Shown: positions 48,617 to 58,522, counted from the first letter of the stretch. The stretch: 64,000 bases of DNA from Citrobacter amalonaticus (GCF_018252635.1 NZ_JAGTXM010000005.1:310001-374000); one strand, 5' to 3'. Numbers and translations: made by a program. Notes: generated by a model not told the origin, from the sequence alone.

Positions 48617-48686
48617 TGCCGGGTGGCGGCTTCGCCTTGCCCGGCCTACGTGAACCTGTAGGCCGGATCAGCGTAGCGCCATCCAG
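48617..48686. repeat. BIME between ugpB and ugpA
   Basis: Two inverted REP units (TGCCGGGTGGCGG...TTGCCCGGCCTAC and GTAGGCCGGATCAGCG...GCGCCATCCAGC) inside the ugp operon. There is no T-run. They may stabilise the upstream ugpB message. Confidence 0.88.
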
Positions 48687-48709
48687 CACTGTTCAGGAAT
48701 CAACTCTCA

Positions 48710-49597
48710 ATGTCCTCATCCCGTCCGGTGTTTCGCTCGCGTTGGCTACCTTATTTGCTGGTTGCGCCACAACTGGCGATTACCGTCATTTTCTTTATCT
48801 GGCCCGCGGGCGAAGCGCTGTGGTACTCACTACAAAGCGTCGATCCGTTTGGGCTTTCCAGCCAGTTTGTCGGGCTGGATAATTTCGTCACGCTGTTTCA
48901 TGACAGCTACTATCTCGACGCTTTCTGGACGACGATCAAATTCAGCGCGCTGGTGACCTTCAGCGGTCTGCTGGCATCGCTGTTTTTCGCCGCACTGGTG
49001 GATTACGTGGTGCGCGGCAGTCGTCTGTATCAGACGCTGATGCTGCTGCCTTACGCCGTCGCCCCCGCAGTAGCCGCCGTGCTGTGGATCTTCCTGTTTA
49101 ATCCTGGACGCGGGTTGATTACCCACTTCCTTGAGCAGTTTGGTTATGACTGGAACCATGCGCAGAACAGCGGCCAGGCGATGTTTCTGGTGGTTTTCGC
49201 GTCGGTCTGGAAGCAGATTAGTTACAACTTCCTTTTCTTCTTTGCTGCGCTGCAATCGATCCCACGCTCGCTGGTGGAAGCCGCCGCGATTGATGGTGCA
49301 GGACCGATCCGCCGCTTCTTTAGACTCTCGTTGCCGCTGATTGCGCCAGTGAGTTTCTTCCTGCTGGTGGTCAATCTGGTCTATGCCTTCTTCGACACGT
49401 TCCCCGTGATCGATGCCGCGACCGCAGGCGGTCCGGTACAGGCCACCACCACGCTGATTTATAAGATCTACCGCGAAGGGTTTGCCGGGCTGGATCTCTC
49501 TGCCTCCGCCGCGCAGTCGGTGGTACTGATGTTCCTCGTCATCATTCTGACGGTGGTGCAGTTCCGCTATGTGGAAAGTAAGGTGCGTTACCAATGA
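48710..49597 (+). CDS. ugpA: UgpA, glycerol-3-phosphate ABC permease
   Basis: A 295-residue permease with six helices and the EAA loop ([21 protein letters not shown]). Same length as in E. coli. It pairs with UgpE, with which it overlaps by four bases. Confidence 0.97.
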   Translation: MSSSRPVFRSRWLPYLLVAPQLAITVIFFIWPAGEALWYSLQSVDPFGLSSQFVGLDNFVTLFHDSYYLDAFWTTIKFSALVTFSGLLASLFFAALVDYVVRGSRLYQTLMLLPYAVAPAVAAVLWIFLFNPGRGLITHFLEQFGYDWNHAQNSGQAMFLVVFASVWKQISYNFLFFFAALQSIPRSLVEAAAIDGAGPIRRFFRLSLPLIAPVSFFLLVVNLVYAFFDTFPVIDAATAGGPVQATTTLIYKIYREGFAGLDLSASAAQSVVLMFLVIILTVVQFRYVESKVRYQ

Positions 49598-50439
49598 TTG
49601 AGAACCGTCGCGGGCTGACGATATTCAGCCACACCATGCTGATACTGGGGATTACGGTGATTCTGTTCCCGCTGTACGTCGCGTTTGTCGCGGCGACGCT
49701 GGACAACAACGCGGTGTTTGAAACGCCGATGACGCTTATCCCCGGTACGCATCTGTTGGAAAACATGAAAAACATCTGGGTCAACGGCGTCGGTGTGAAC
49801 AGTGCGCCGTTCTGGCTGATGATGTGCAACAGCTTTGTCATGGCGTTTGGCATTACGGTGGGGAAAATCGCAGTCTCGATGCTTTCCGCCTTTGCCATCG
49901 TCTGGTTTCGTTTTCCGTTGCGTAACCTGTTTTTCTGGATGATTTTCATCACCCTGATGCTGCCGGTCGAAGTGCGTATTTTCCCGACGGTAGAGGTGAT
50001 CGCTAACCTGAAAATGCTCGACAGCTACGCCGGTCTGACGCTGCCGCTGATGGCATCGGCGACGGCCACGTTCCTGTTCCGCCAGTTCTTTATGACGTTG
50101 CCGGATGAACTGATTGAAGCGGCGCGGATTGATGGCGCCTCGCCAATGCGTTTTTTCCGCGACATCGTGCTGCCGCTGTCGAAAACCAATCTGGCGGCGC
50201 TGTTCGTCATTACCTTTATCTACGGCTGGAATCAGTATCTGTGGCCGTTGCTGATTATTACCGACGTCAATCTGGGGACTGCCGTGGCGGGGATCAAAGG
50301 CATGATTGCCACCGGTGAAGGCACCACCTTGTGGAATCAGGTGATGGCGGCAATGTTGCTAACCCTCGTTCCCCCTGTAGTGATTGTTTTAGCCATGCAG
50401 CGTGCGTTTGTGCGCGGCCTGGTCGATAGCGAGAAATAA
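49594..50439 (+). CDS. ugpE: UgpE, glycerol-3-phosphate ABC permease
   Basis: A 281-residue permease of the MalG type with six helices and the EAA loop ([19 protein letters not shown]). It forms the channel with UgpA. The gene ends one base before ugpC. Confidence 0.97.
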   Translation: MIENRRGLTIFSHTMLILGITVILFPLYVAFVAATLDNNAVFETPMTLIPGTHLLENMKNIWVNGVGVNSAPFWLMMCNSFVMAFGITVGKIAVSMLSAFAIVWFRFPLRNLFFWMIFITLMLPVEVRIFPTVEVIANLKMLDSYAGLTLPLMASATATFLFRQFFMTLPDELIEAARIDGASPMRFFRDIVLPLSKTNLAALFVITFIYGWNQYLWPLLIITDVNLGTAVAGIKGMIATGEGTTLWNQVMAAMLLTLVPPVVIVLAMQRAFVRGLVDSEK

Positions 50440-50440
50440 G

Positions 50441-51511
50441 ATGGCTGGTTTGAAATTACAGGCAGTAACCAAAAGCTGGGATGGTAAAACCCAGGTGATT
50501 CAACCGCTGACGCTGGACGTGGCGGACGGTGAGTTCATTGTGATGGTCGGCCCATCCGGCTGCGGGAAATCAACGCTTCTGCGGATGGTGGCCGGTCTGG
50601 AACGTGTCACCAGTGGCGATATCTGGATTGACCGTCAGCGGGTGACCGAAATGGAGCCAAAAGATCGCGGGATCGCAATGGTCTTCCAGAACTATGCGCT
50701 CTACCCACACATGAGCGTGGAAGAGAACATGGCATGGGGACTGAAAATCCGTGGGATGGGCAAAGGCCACATCGAACAACGGGTGAAAGACGCGGCGCGT
50801 ATTCTTGAACTGGATGGGTTGCTCAAACGTCGTCCGCGCGAACTCTCCGGCGGTCAGCGCCAGCGCGTGGCGATGGGGCGCGCCATTGTGCGCGATCCTG
50901 CGGTATTTCTGTTTGATGAGCCGCTGTCGAACCTGGATGCCAAACTGCGCGTACAGATGCGCCTTGAACTCCAGCATTTGCACCGTCGCCTGAAAACCAC
51001 CTCGCTGTACGTGACCCACGATCAGGTCGAAGCGATGACGCTCGCTCAACGTGTGATGGTGATGAACAAAGGCATTGCCGAGCAGATTGGCACACCGGTG
51101 GAGGTCTATGAAAAACCGGCCAGCCGCTTTGTGGCGAGCTTTATCGGCAGCCCGGCGATGAACCTGTTAGAGGGACGCATCAGCCAGGCGGGTGCGCACT
51201 TCGAACTGGAAAGCGGTATGGCGCTGCCCATCAATTGGCACTATCGTGGCTACGCCGGGCGAAAAATGACGCTGGGTATCCGTCCGGAACATATTGCGCT
51301 AAGCTCCCAGGCTGAAGGGGGCGTGCCGTTAGTGATGGACACGCTGGAGATGCTGGGCGCTGATAATCTGGCACATGGTCGCTGGGGCGATCAGAAACTG
51401 GTGGTGCGTCTGGCACACCAGGAGCGCCCAAACGCAGGCAGCACGCTGTGGCTGCATCTGTCGGAAAATCATTTACACCTTTTTGATGGTGAAACAGGAC
51501 AACGTGTATGA
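50441..51511 (+). CDS. ugpC: UgpC, glycerol-3-phosphate ABC ATPase
   Basis: A 356-residue MalK-type ATPase from ATG 50441 ([13 protein letters not shown]). Walker A is GPSGCGKST, signature LSGGQRQR, Walker [15 protein letters not shown]-terminal TOBE/regulatory domain covers about 235-356. In E. coli UgpC is close enough to MalK to substitute for it. Upstream open codons lie in ugpE. It overlaps ugpQ by four bases. Confidence 0.97.
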   Translation: MAGLKLQAVTKSWDGKTQVIQPLTLDVADGEFIVMVGPSGCGKSTLLRMVAGLERVTSGDIWIDRQRVTEMEPKDRGIAMVFQNYALYPHMSVEENMAWGLKIRGMGKGHIEQRVKDAARILELDGLLKRRPRELSGGQRQRVAMGRAIVRDPAVFLFDEPLSNLDAKLRVQMRLELQHLHRRLKTTSLYVTHDQVEAMTLAQRVMVMNKGIAEQIGTPVEVYEKPASRFVASFIGSPAMNLLEGRISQAGAHFELESGMALPINWHYRGYAGRKMTLGIRPEHIALSSQAEGGVPLVMDTLEMLGADNLAHGRWGDQKLVVRLAHQERPNAGSTLWLHLSENHLHLFDGETGQRV

Positions 51512-52254
51512 GTCACTGGCCGTATCCCTGCATCGTCGCTCATCGCGGCGGCGGTAAACTGGCACCGGAAAACACGCTGGCGGCTATCGACGTCGGCGCG
51601 CATTACGGGCACACCATGATCGAATTCGACGCGAAGCTGTCGAAGGATGGGGAAATTTTCCTGCTGCACGATGATAACCTTGAGCGCACCAGCAACGGCT
51701 GGGGCGTGGCGGGAGAGCTCAACTGGCAGGATTTGCTGCGGGTGGATGCCGGCGGCTGGTACAGCGGTGAATTTAAAGGCGAACCGCTGCCGCTGCTCTC
51801 ACAGGTCGCCGAGCGCTGTCGTCAGCATGGCATGATGGCCAATATCGAAATTAAACCGACTACCGGAACCGGGCCACTGACGGGAAGAGTGATTGCTCTC
51901 GCCGCGCGTGAGCTGTGGCAGGGGATGCCCCCTCCGTTGCTGTCATCATTTGACATTGATGCGCTGGAAGCGGCGCAGGTTGCCGTTCCGGAGTTGCCGC
52001 GAGGGCTACTGATTGACGAGTGGCGAGATGACTGGCGAGAACTGACGGCTCGCCTGGGGTGCGTGTCGATTCACCTTAATCACAAGCTACTGGATGAAGC
52101 GCGGACTAAGCAACTGAAAGCAGCGGGATTACATATTCTGGTGTACACCGTCAACAAACCCCAGCGTGCAGCGGAACTGCTACGCTGGGGCGTGGACTGC
52201 ATCTGTACCGATGCGATTGATGTGATAGGCCCGGACTTTACGGCTGCGGGTTAA
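51508..52254 (+). CDS. ugpQ: UgpQ, cytosolic glycerophosphodiester phosphodiesterase
   Basis: A 248-residue GDPD-family enzyme. Catalytic and metal-binding residues appear in [14 protein letters not shown] and [19 protein letters not shown], and a conserved Glu-Lys pair is in NIEIKPT. It hydrolyses glycerophosphodiesters imported by Ugp to glycerol-3-phosphate and an alcohol. Its last 17 bases overlap the convergent yhhA. Confidence 0.96.
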   Translation: MSHWPYPCIVAHRGGGKLAPENTLAAIDVGAHYGHTMIEFDAKLSKDGEIFLLHDDNLERTSNGWGVAGELNWQDLLRVDAGGWYSGEFKGEPLPLLSQVAERCRQHGMMANIEIKPTTGTGPLTGRVIALAARELWQGMPPPLLSSFDIDALEAAQVAVPELPRGLLIDEWRDDWRELTARLGCVSIHLNHKLLDEARTKQLKAAGLHILVYTVNKPQRAAELLRWGVDCICTDAIDVIGPDFTAAG

Positions 52255-52618
52255 GCATATCGCCATTCTGACGCGGCGGTAGCATGTGCTGCTGGCCGCT
52301 CTCCAGTCGCGTACCGCCACTTAACATTCCGCCGTTAGTATTGGGTAACGGTTGTTCGCGAACCTGACCCTGTTGGATCCGCTGCTGATTGTTGTTCATC
52401 TGCGTTTGCAGATTTTGCTGCTGTAGCTGCGTCTGCGTTTTTAACTGCTGATTCAACATCCCTTTCTGCTGGATCTGCTGCGTCTGCATCTGCGTTTGCA
52501 TCCGCTGCTGGCTGGGGATCTGATAGCCCGGCTGGTTTGGATTGTTCAGGGTGTTAATCGGCTGTGCGAGACAGGCAAACGGCAGCAGCGCTGCCAAAAA
52601 TAAGCATCGTTTCATCAT
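52238..52618 (-). CDS. yhhA: YhhA, Gln-rich exported protein (DUF2756)
   Basis: A 126-residue protein with signal peptide [19 protein letters not shown] and a Gln/Asn/Met-rich low-complexity body full of QTQ and QQ steps. It starts with two ATGs after AGGAGGAAAG. I remember E. coli YhhA as about 20 residues longer at the C-terminus; here it stops at MLNPQP, inside the 3' end of ugpQ. Function unknown. Confidence 0.88.
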   Translation of the reverse strand: MMKRCLFLAALLPFACLAQPINTLNNPNQPGYQIPSQQRMQTQMQTQQIQQKGMLNQQLKTQTQLQQQNLQTQMNNNQQRIQQGQVREQPLPNTNGGMLSGGTRLESGQQHMLPPRQNGDMLNPQP

Positions 52619-52733
52619 CTTTCCTCCTCTGAGGTATCTCTTAAGTTTACCCCTTTCCCGGCGAAACGATGATCATTTCAGAGTTATGCACCAGGCTTAG
52701 TGGGGAGCTGACCCCACATCTTGGAGAATAACG

Positions 52734-54479
52734 ATGACGAAACCGACGTTTTTACGCCGGGTAGCCCTTGCTGCTCTGCTCTCAGGAAGCTGTTTCAGTG
52801 TGCTCGCTGTCCCCCCTCCGCCGCCACCTGTCTCGTATGGAGTGGAAGAGGATGTGTTCCATCCCGTTCGCGCGAAGCAGGGGATGGTGGCCTCGGTAGA
52901 TGCCATGGCCACAAACGTTGGGGTGGAGATCCTCAAACAGGGCGGGAACGCCGTGGATGCGGCGGTCGCTGTGGGATATGCGCTGGCGGTGACGCATCCG
53001 CAGGCCGGTAATCTGGGCGGCGGCGGCTTTATGTTGCTGCGCACCAAAGACGGTAAAACCACGGCGATCGACTTTCGCGAAATGGCACCCGCTAACGCCA
53101 CGCGCGATATGTTCCTTGACGAGCAGGGTAATCCGGACAGTAAAAAATCGCTGACCTCCCATCTGGCGTCCGGCACGCCGGGCACCGTGGCCGGGTTCTC
53201 ACTGGCACTGGAAAAATATGGCTCCCTGCCGCTTAACAAGGTGGTGCGTCCGGCGATCAAGCTGGCAGAAGAGGGTTTTGTGGTTAATGATGCGCTGGCG
53301 GACGATCTGAAAACCTACGGCAGTGAGGTGTTACCGAATCACGAAAACAGTAAAGCGATCTTCTGGAGGGATGGCGAACCGCTGAAAAAGGGCGACAAGC
53401 TGGTACAAAAAAATCTGGCGAAAAGCCTGGAACTGATTGCGGAAAAGGGACCGGATGCTTTCTATAAAGGGTCGATTGCCGACCAGATCGCGCAGGAAAT
53501 GCAGAAAAACGGCGGGTTGATGACTAAAGAGGATTTGGCGGGCTATCAGGCGATAGAGCGCACGCCGATCAGCGGTGACTATCGCGGATATCAGATCTTC
53601 TCCATGCCGCCGCCGTCCTCTGGCGGGATCCACATCGTGCAAATTCTCAATATCCTTGAAAACTTCGACATGAAGAAATATGGCTTCGGTAGCGCGGACG
53701 CCATGCAGGTAATGGCGGAAGCGGAGAAACAGGCCTACGCCGATCGCTCAGAATACCTGGGCGATCCGGATTTTGTGAAGGTGCCGTGGCAGGCGCTAAC
53801 CAACAAAGATTACGCTAAATCGATTGCCGAGCGGTTTGATATCAACAAGGCGAAACCTTCCAGTGAAATTCGCCCGGGTAAACTTGCGCCTTACGAGAGT
53901 AATCAGACCACACACTTCTCGGTGGTGGATAAAGACGGTAACGCCGTGGCGGTGACCTATACCCTCAACACCACCTTCGGGACCGGCATTGTGGCGGGAA
54001 ATACCGGTATTCTGCTGAATAACGAGATGGATGACTTCTCAGCCAAACCCGGCGTACCGAACGTTTATGGGTTGGTGGGCGGCGATGCCAACGCGGTCGG
54101 GCCGAAGAAGCGTCCGCTGTCTTCGATGTCGCCAACCATCGTGGTGAAAGACGGTAAAACCTGGCTGGTTACCGGCAGTCCGGGCGGAAGTCGTATTATT
54201 ACGACCGTGCTGCAAATGGTGGTCAACAGCGTTGATTTTGGGATGAACGTGGCAGAAGCCACCAACGCGCCGCGTTTCCATCATCAATGGCTGCCGGATG
54301 AGTTGCGTGTGGAGAAAGGCTTTAGCCCGGATACCCTCAAACTGCTTGAACAAAAAGGGCAGAAGGTGGCGCTGAAAGAGGCGATGGGTAGCACGCAGAG
54401 CATTATGGTAGGGCCGGACGGCGAGCTGTATGGCGCATCAGACCCACGCACCGTGGACGATTTAACGGCAGGGTATTGA
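52734..54479 (+). CDS. ggt: Ggt, periplasmic gamma-glutamyltranspeptidase
   Basis: A 581-residue Ntn-hydrolase precursor with a signal peptide (about residues 1-26) followed by a proline run (PPPPPP). Self-cleavage is expected before T392 in SNQTTHFSVVD, giving large and small subunits. The small-subunit glycine pair and GSPGGSRIITTVLQ loop are present. It hydrolyses or transfers the gamma-glutamyl group of glutathione in the periplasm. Confidence 0.97.
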   Translation: MTKPTFLRRVALAALLSGSCFSVLAVPPPPPPVSYGVEEDVFHPVRAKQGMVASVDAMATNVGVEILKQGGNAVDAAVAVGYALAVTHPQAGNLGGGGFMLLRTKDGKTTAIDFREMAPANATRDMFLDEQGNPDSKKSLTSHLASGTPGTVAGFSLALEKYGSLPLNKVVRPAIKLAEEGFVVNDALADDLKTYGSEVLPNHENSKAIFWRDGEPLKKGDKLVQKNLAKSLELIAEKGPDAFYKGSIADQIAQEMQKNGGLMTKEDLAGYQAIERTPISGDYRGYQIFSMPPPSSGGIHIVQILNILENFDMKKYGFGSADAMQVMAEAEKQAYADRSEYLGDPDFVKVPWQALTNKDYAKSIAERFDINKAKPSSEIRPGKLAPYESNQTTHFSVVDKDGNAVAVTYTLNTTFGTGIVAGNTGILLNNEMDDFSAKPGVPNVYGLVGGDANAVGPKKRPLSSMSPTIVVKDGKTWLVTGSPGGSRIITTVLQMVVNSVDFGMNVAEATNAPRFHHQWLPDELRVEKGFSPDTLKLLEQKGQKVALKEAMGSTQSIMVGPDGELYGASDPRTVDDLTAGY

Positions 54480-54485
54480 TTTTGT

Positions 54486-54561
54486 TGCCGGGTGGCGGTT
54501 TCGCCTTACCCGGCCTACGTTTGTGTCGTTGTAGGCCCGGTAAGCGTAGCGCCACCGGGCA
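54486..54561. repeat. BIME between ggt and yhhY
   Basis: Two inverted REP units (TGCCGGGTGGCGG...TTACCCGGCCTAC and GTAGGCCCGGTAAGC...GCGCCACCGGGC). It fills the convergent space between ggt and yhhY, with a short ATTTTTC behind it. Confidence 0.9.
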
Positions 54562-54566
54562 ATTTT

Positions 54567-55055
54567 TCACTTCATCCGCGCCATAAAATAGGCATCCACA
54601 TATTTACCGTTACGCAGGGCATATTTTTTGCCGGTACCTTCAATTTCAAATCCATACTTTTTATACACCGCTACGGCGGCGGCGTTATCGACAAACACGG
54701 TTAATTCGATGCGTTCAACGCGCAGCCAGTTATCGCACATGTCGATCATGGTATGTATTAACGCGCTGGCGACCCCACGGTTTTGCCATTGTATATCAAC
54801 ACAAATACCAAAGTCGGCGACATGACTGCGGCGTGGACGCTGCGCGACGGCAATGCACAAGTGTCCGACGACGCGGTCATCAATGCAGGCAACGAGTTGT
54901 TTGATGCCGGGCTGTTCGGCGAGTCGCGTCTGCCACATCTCCATGGAAGGATGAGGAACCTGTAGCGTGTTGTAATACACCTCCGGCTGGGCATGGATCT
55001 GACGAATTGCGTCGTAATCTTTGGTTTCAGCGTGGCGTATCACAATCTCACTCAT
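54567..55055 (-). CDS. yhhY: YhhY, GNAT acetyltransferase (L-amino acid N-acyltransferase AaaT)
   Basis: A 162-residue GNAT protein. Motif A is WQNRGVASALIHTMI and motif B the VDNAAAVAVYKKYGFEIEG stretch. E. coli YhhY (also named AaaT) acetylates L-phenylalanine, L-methionine and some amino acid analogues. It is divergent from ryhB. Confidence 0.94.
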   Translation of the reverse strand: MSEIVIRHAETKDYDAIRQIHAQPEVYYNTLQVPHPSMEMWQTRLAEQPGIKQLVACIDDRVVGHLCIAVAQRPRRSHVADFGICVDIQWQNRGVASALIHTMIDMCDNWLRVERIELTVFVDNAAAVAVYKKYGFEIEGTGKKYALRNGKYVDAYFMARMK

Positions 55056-55139
55056 TCCCGATCTCCTTCAGGGTTAATTGTGCCTTTACAGTCGCTGAGA
55101 TTAAAAATGTCGTCAACCGCATTTTTTTGTAAAAATCGC

Positions 55140-55171
55140 TGGACAACTGCGAATGAGAATGATTATTATTG
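55140..55171 (+). promoter_or_regulatory. ryhB promoter with Fur box
   Basis: A TGGACA -35 (55140-55145), an 18-base spacer and TATTAT -10 (55164-55169) precede the RyhB start by six bases. The spacer and -10 carry a Fur-box-like run, GAATGAGAATGATTATTAT (55151-55169), with several GATAAT-type hexamers. Fe-Fur bound there would shut off ryhB when iron is plentiful. Confidence 0.85.
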
Positions 55172-55175
55172 CTCT

Positions 55176-55268
55176 GCGTTCAGGAAGACCCTTGCGGAGA
55201 ACCTGAAAGCACGACATTGCTCACATTGCTTCCAGTATTACTTTAGCCAGCCGGGTGCTGGCTTTTTT
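55176..55268 (+). ncRNA. ryhB: RyhB, iron-stress small regulatory RNA
   Basis: The sequence from GCGTTCAGGAAGACCC to the terminator matches E. coli RyhB almost base for base. The conserved seed CGACATTGCTCACATTGC is intact. The terminator stem is AGCCAGC-CGGGT-GCTGGCT followed by nine T residues. Differences I see against the remembered E. coli sequence are GCGTT for GCGAT at the start, CCTTG for CCTCG, and one extra T in ACTTTAGCC. RyhB with Hfq represses messages of iron-using proteins such as sdhCDAB and sodB. It lies between yhhY and yhhX, as in E. coli. Confidence 0.97.
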
Positions 55269-55295
55269 TTTGTTTTTTTTCAGCCTGGCTTACTT

Positions 55296-55440
55296 GTCAT
55301 TTTGTCCCCGGGAAGTGCTCGCGCTCCTCACGTACATTAAGTACGCTCCGGGCCCTGCGCGCTTGCCGTGAACAAACTGACCGCGACGCCGACGGCCGAT
55401 CTGTCTGCATTGGCATCCCCTTCTCCAGGGACGTCCCACA
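55296..55440. repeat. Structured intergenic DNA between ryhB and yhhX, possible repeat
   Basis: No gene fits. It contains the hairpin CGTAC-ATTAA-GTACG (55331-55345) flanked by CTCCTCA and CTCCGGG, then a GC-rich stretch (CCGCGACGCCGACGGCCG) and the perfect palindrome GGGACGTCCC (55428-55437). The arrangement looks like a small dispersed repeat rather than a promoter, but I cannot name a family. Confidence 0.45.
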
Positions 55441-55500
55441 TTTAGTCCCTCTCCGCTTTGCGCTATGGTGTAGGTCATCACCTTCTAAAAGGACATCACC

Positions 55501-56538
55501 ATGACCTTGCACTGTGCATTTATTGGATTTGGTAAGAGCACGACCCGCTACCATCTTCCGTACGTTCTCAACCGTAAAGATACCTGGCATGTGGCCCACA
55601 TCTTCCGCCGTCGTGCGAAGCCGGAAGAGCAGGCACCTGCCTACTCACACATCCATTTCACCAGCGATCTCGATGACGTGCTCAATGATCCTAAGGTGAA
55701 GCTGGTGGTCATCTGTACCCATGCCGACAGCCACTTTGACTACGCGAAACGGGCGCTGGAGGCCGGAAAGAACGTGCTGGTTGAGAAACCATTCACCCCG
55801 ACAATGATTGAAGCGAAGGTGCTGTTTGAACTGGCGCAGAGCAAAGGGCTAACGGTGACGCCGTATCAGAACCGTCGCTTTGACGCCTGTTTCCTGACCG
55901 CTAAAAAGGTAATTGAAAGCGGCAAGCTGGGTGAGATTGTGGAAGTGGAAAGCCATTTTGACTACTACCGTCCGGTTGCGGAGACACAGCCGGGGTTGCC
56001 GCAGGATGGCGCGTTCTATGGACTGGGTGTACACACCATGGATCAGTTAATCTCGCTGTTTGGTCGCCCGGACCATGTGGCATACGACATCCGCAGCCTG
56101 CGCAATAAGGCCAATCCGGACGATACCTTTGAAGCGCAACTGTTTTACGGTGATCTAAAGGCCATCGTCAAAACCAGCCATCTGGTGAAAATCGACTATC
56201 CGAAGTTTATCGTGCACGGCACTAAAGGTTCGTTTATTAAGTACGGCATTGATCAACAGGAAACCAGTCTGAAGGCCAATATCATGCCAGGCGAACCGGG
56301 CTTTGCGGCGGATGATTCCGTGGGGTTGCTGGAGTACGTCAACGACGACGGTGTGACGGTGAAAGAAGAAATCAAACCGGAAACGGGCGACTACGGTCGT
56401 GTCTATGACGCGCTGTATAAGACTATCACCACAGGCGCGGCAAATTACGTCAAGGAATCTGACGTTCTTACTAACCTTGAAATCCTCGAACGGGCTTTTG
56501 AACAGGCCTCTCCGGCCACGATAACCCTTGCAAGATAA
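55501..56538 (+). CDS. yhhX: YhhX, GFO/IDH/MocA-family oxidoreductase
   Basis: A 345-residue NAD(P)-dependent oxidoreductase. The Rossmann start is LHCAFIGFGKSTTRYHLPYV, followed by the conserved VEKPFTPTMIEA with the catalytic Lys of the EKP motif. Length equals E. coli YhhX. Substrate unknown; related enzymes act on sugars or inositols. Confidence 0.94.
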   Translation: MTLHCAFIGFGKSTTRYHLPYVLNRKDTWHVAHIFRRRAKPEEQAPAYSHIHFTSDLDDVLNDPKVKLVVICTHADSHFDYAKRALEAGKNVLVEKPFTPTMIEAKVLFELAQSKGLTVTPYQNRRFDACFLTAKKVIESGKLGEIVEVESHFDYYRPVAETQPGLPQDGAFYGLGVHTMDQLISLFGRPDHVAYDIRSLRNKANPDDTFEAQLFYGDLKAIVKTSHLVKIDYPKFIVHGTKGSFIKYGIDQQETSLKANIMPGEPGFAADDSVGLLEYVNDDGVTVKEEIKPETGDYGRVYDALYKTITTGAANYVKESDVLTNLEILERAFEQASPATITLAR

Positions 56539-56661
56539 CCCGAACTGGCTCCTCTGAACTCGTTCATATTTTTTGAACAGAGGAGTCAATTTTCACCCTC
56601 TATGATCCCTGGCCAATTGAGTCCACACTTACTCCATCGAAAACATCTGGGGGTGAACACA

Positions 56662-57357
56662 ATGATCTACTTACGCAAAGCAAACGACCGTGGCCACGCG
56701 AATCATGGCTGGCTGGATTCCTGGCATACTTTTTCTTTTGCTGATTACTACGATCCTAACTTTATGGGCTTCTCGGCACTTCGCGTGATTAACGACGACG
56801 TGATCGATGCTGGTCAGGGTTTCGGTACCCACCCGCATAAAGACATGGAAATCCTGACCTACGTGCTGGAAGGTGCGGTAGAACATCAGGACAGCATGGG
56901 CAATAAAGAGCAGGTGCCGGCGGGTGAATTCCAGATTATGAGCGCAGGGACCGGGATCCGTCACTCTGAGTACAACCCGAGCAAAACGGATCGTCTGCGT
57001 CTGTATCAGATCTGGATCATTCCTGAAAAAAACGGCATCACGCCGCGTTATGAGCAGCGCCGCTTTGATGCTGTTCAGGGCAAACAGCTGGTACTGTCGC
57101 CGGACGCACGCGACGGTTCGCTGAAAGTGTACCAGGATATGGAGCTGTATCGCTGGGCGCTGGTGAAAGGTGAGCAGTCAGTACACCAGATCGCTGCTGA
57201 ACGTCGCGTCTGGATCCAGGTGGTAAAAGGTGAGGTGAGCATTAACGGCACCAAAGCGACCACCAGCGATGGTCTGGCAATTTGGGATGAGCAGGCACTG
57301 TCAATCCATGCCGACAGTGATAGCGAAATCCTGCTGTTTGACCTGCCTCCTGTATAA
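56662..57357 (+). CDS. yhhW: YhhW, pirin-family quercetin 2,3-dioxygenase
   Basis: A 231-residue bicupin (pirin) from ATG 56662 (MIYLRKANDRGHANHG); 20 open codons upstream are unsupported. The metal ligands seen in the E. coli structure are present: H57 and H59 (GTHPHKD), H101 and E103 (RHSEYN). The E. coli protein shows quercetinase activity in vitro; the natural role is unknown. A hairpin follows before gntR. Confidence 0.95.
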   Translation: MIYLRKANDRGHANHGWLDSWHTFSFADYYDPNFMGFSALRVINDDVIDAGQGFGTHPHKDMEILTYVLEGAVEHQDSMGNKEQVPAGEFQIMSAGTGIRHSEYNPSKTDRLRLYQIWIIPEKNGITPRYEQRRFDAVQGKQLVLSPDARDGSLKVYQDMELYRWALVKGEQSVHQIAAERRVWIQVVKGEVSINGTKATTSDGLAIWDEQALSIHADSDSEILLFDLPPV

Positions 57358-57366
57358 ATAATTACG

Positions 57367-57400
57367 CAACCTTCCCTTTAAACGGGGAAGGTTGTGCTTT
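57367..57400 (+). terminator. Hairpin after yhhW
   Basis: CAACCTTCCC (57367-57376) and GGGAAGGTTG (57385-57394) form a perfect ten-pair stem with an eight-base loop, then TGCTTTG. The U-tract is weak, so termination may be partial. Confidence 0.6.
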
Positions 57401-57447
57401 GTCCGTGATAAACTGAGCAAATCTCTCACTTATGATTTCTCAGGACG

Positions 57448-58443
57448 ATGAAGAAGAAAAGACCCGTACTTCAGGATGTGGCCGACCGCGTGGGCGTGAC
57501 CAAAATGACGGTCAGCCGCTTTTTGCGTAATCCGGAGCAAGTCTCCGTTGCGTTGCGGGGCAAGATCGCTGCTGCACTTGATGAACTGGGTTATATTCCC
57601 AATCGCGCGCCTGATATTCTCTCCAACGCCACCAGCCGTGCCATAGGCGTTCTGCTGCCGTCGTTAACCAACCAGGTTTTTGCCGAAGTTTTACGCGGTA
57701 TTGAGGCCGTGACGGATGCGCATGGTTATCAAACCATGCTGGCGCACTACGGCTATAAGCCGGAGATGGAGCAGGAGCGTCTGGAATCAATGCTCTCATG
57801 GAACATCGATGGTCTGATCCTGACTGAACGTACCCACACACCGCGCACGTTGAAAATGATCGAAGTAGCGGGAATTCCGGTGGTTGAACTGATGGACAGT
57901 CAATCGCCTTGTCTCGATATCGCTGTCGGTTTTGACAACTTTGAAGCTGCGCGTCAGATGACCGCCGCGATTATTACACGCGGGCATCGTCATATCGCCT
58001 ATCTGGGGGCACGTCTCGACGAACGTACTATCATCAAACAGAAGGGTTACGAACAGGCGATGCTGGATGCGGGTCTGATACCCTACAGTGTGATGGTGGA
58101 GCAGTCTTCTTCATATTCCTCGGGGATTGAGCTTATCCGGCAGGCGCGTCGCGAATATCCGCAACTGGACGGTATCTTCTGTACTAACGATGACCTGGCT
58201 GTGGGGGCGGCTTTTGAATGCCAGCGTTTAGGGTTGAGGATCCCGGACGACATGGCGATTGCTGGTTTCCACGGTCATGATATCGGCCAGGTGATGGAAC
58301 CGCGTCTGGCCAGCGTGCTGACGCCGCGTGAGCGTATGGGCAGTATTGGCGCAGAGCGTCTGCTGGCGCGTATCCGTGGAGAGAGCGTCACACCCAAAAT
58401 GTTAGATTTAGGTTTCACCTTGTCACCAGGTGGATCTATTTAA
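57448..58443 (+). CDS. gntR: GntR, LacI-family repressor of gluconate genes
   Basis: A 331-residue LacI/GalR regulator. The helix-turn-helix is VLQDVADRVGVTKMTVSRFLR at residues 7-27, followed by a periplasmic-binding-protein-like effector domain. Gluconate releases it from operators of gntKU and gntT. Two matching operators lie 80 bases downstream, before gntK. Confidence 0.97.
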   Translation: MKKKRPVLQDVADRVGVTKMTVSRFLRNPEQVSVALRGKIAAALDELGYIPNRAPDILSNATSRAIGVLLPSLTNQVFAEVLRGIEAVTDAHGYQTMLAHYGYKPEMEQERLESMLSWNIDGLILTERTHTPRTLKMIEVAGIPVVELMDSQSPCLDIAVGFDNFEAARQMTAAIITRGHRHIAYLGARLDERTIIKQKGYEQAMLDAGLIPYSVMVEQSSSYSSGIELIRQARREYPQLDGIFCTNDDLAVGAAFECQRLGLRIPDDMAIAGFHGHDIGQVMEPRLASVLTPRERMGSIGAERLLARIRGESVTPKMLDLGFTLSPGGSI

Positions 58444-58522
58444 CCCGACAAATTTGAAGTAGCTCACACTTATTCACTTCTCGCACGTTTGGATATTGCT
58501 TCTGTTTTAGTCAGGCCGGACA

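Noticed and set aside
55297-55599. A 100-codon minus-strand frame over the ryhB-yhhX space
   Set aside because: It covers the structured intergenic DNA and the 5' end of yhhX. No ribosome-binding site and no known family; a chance frame is more likely.
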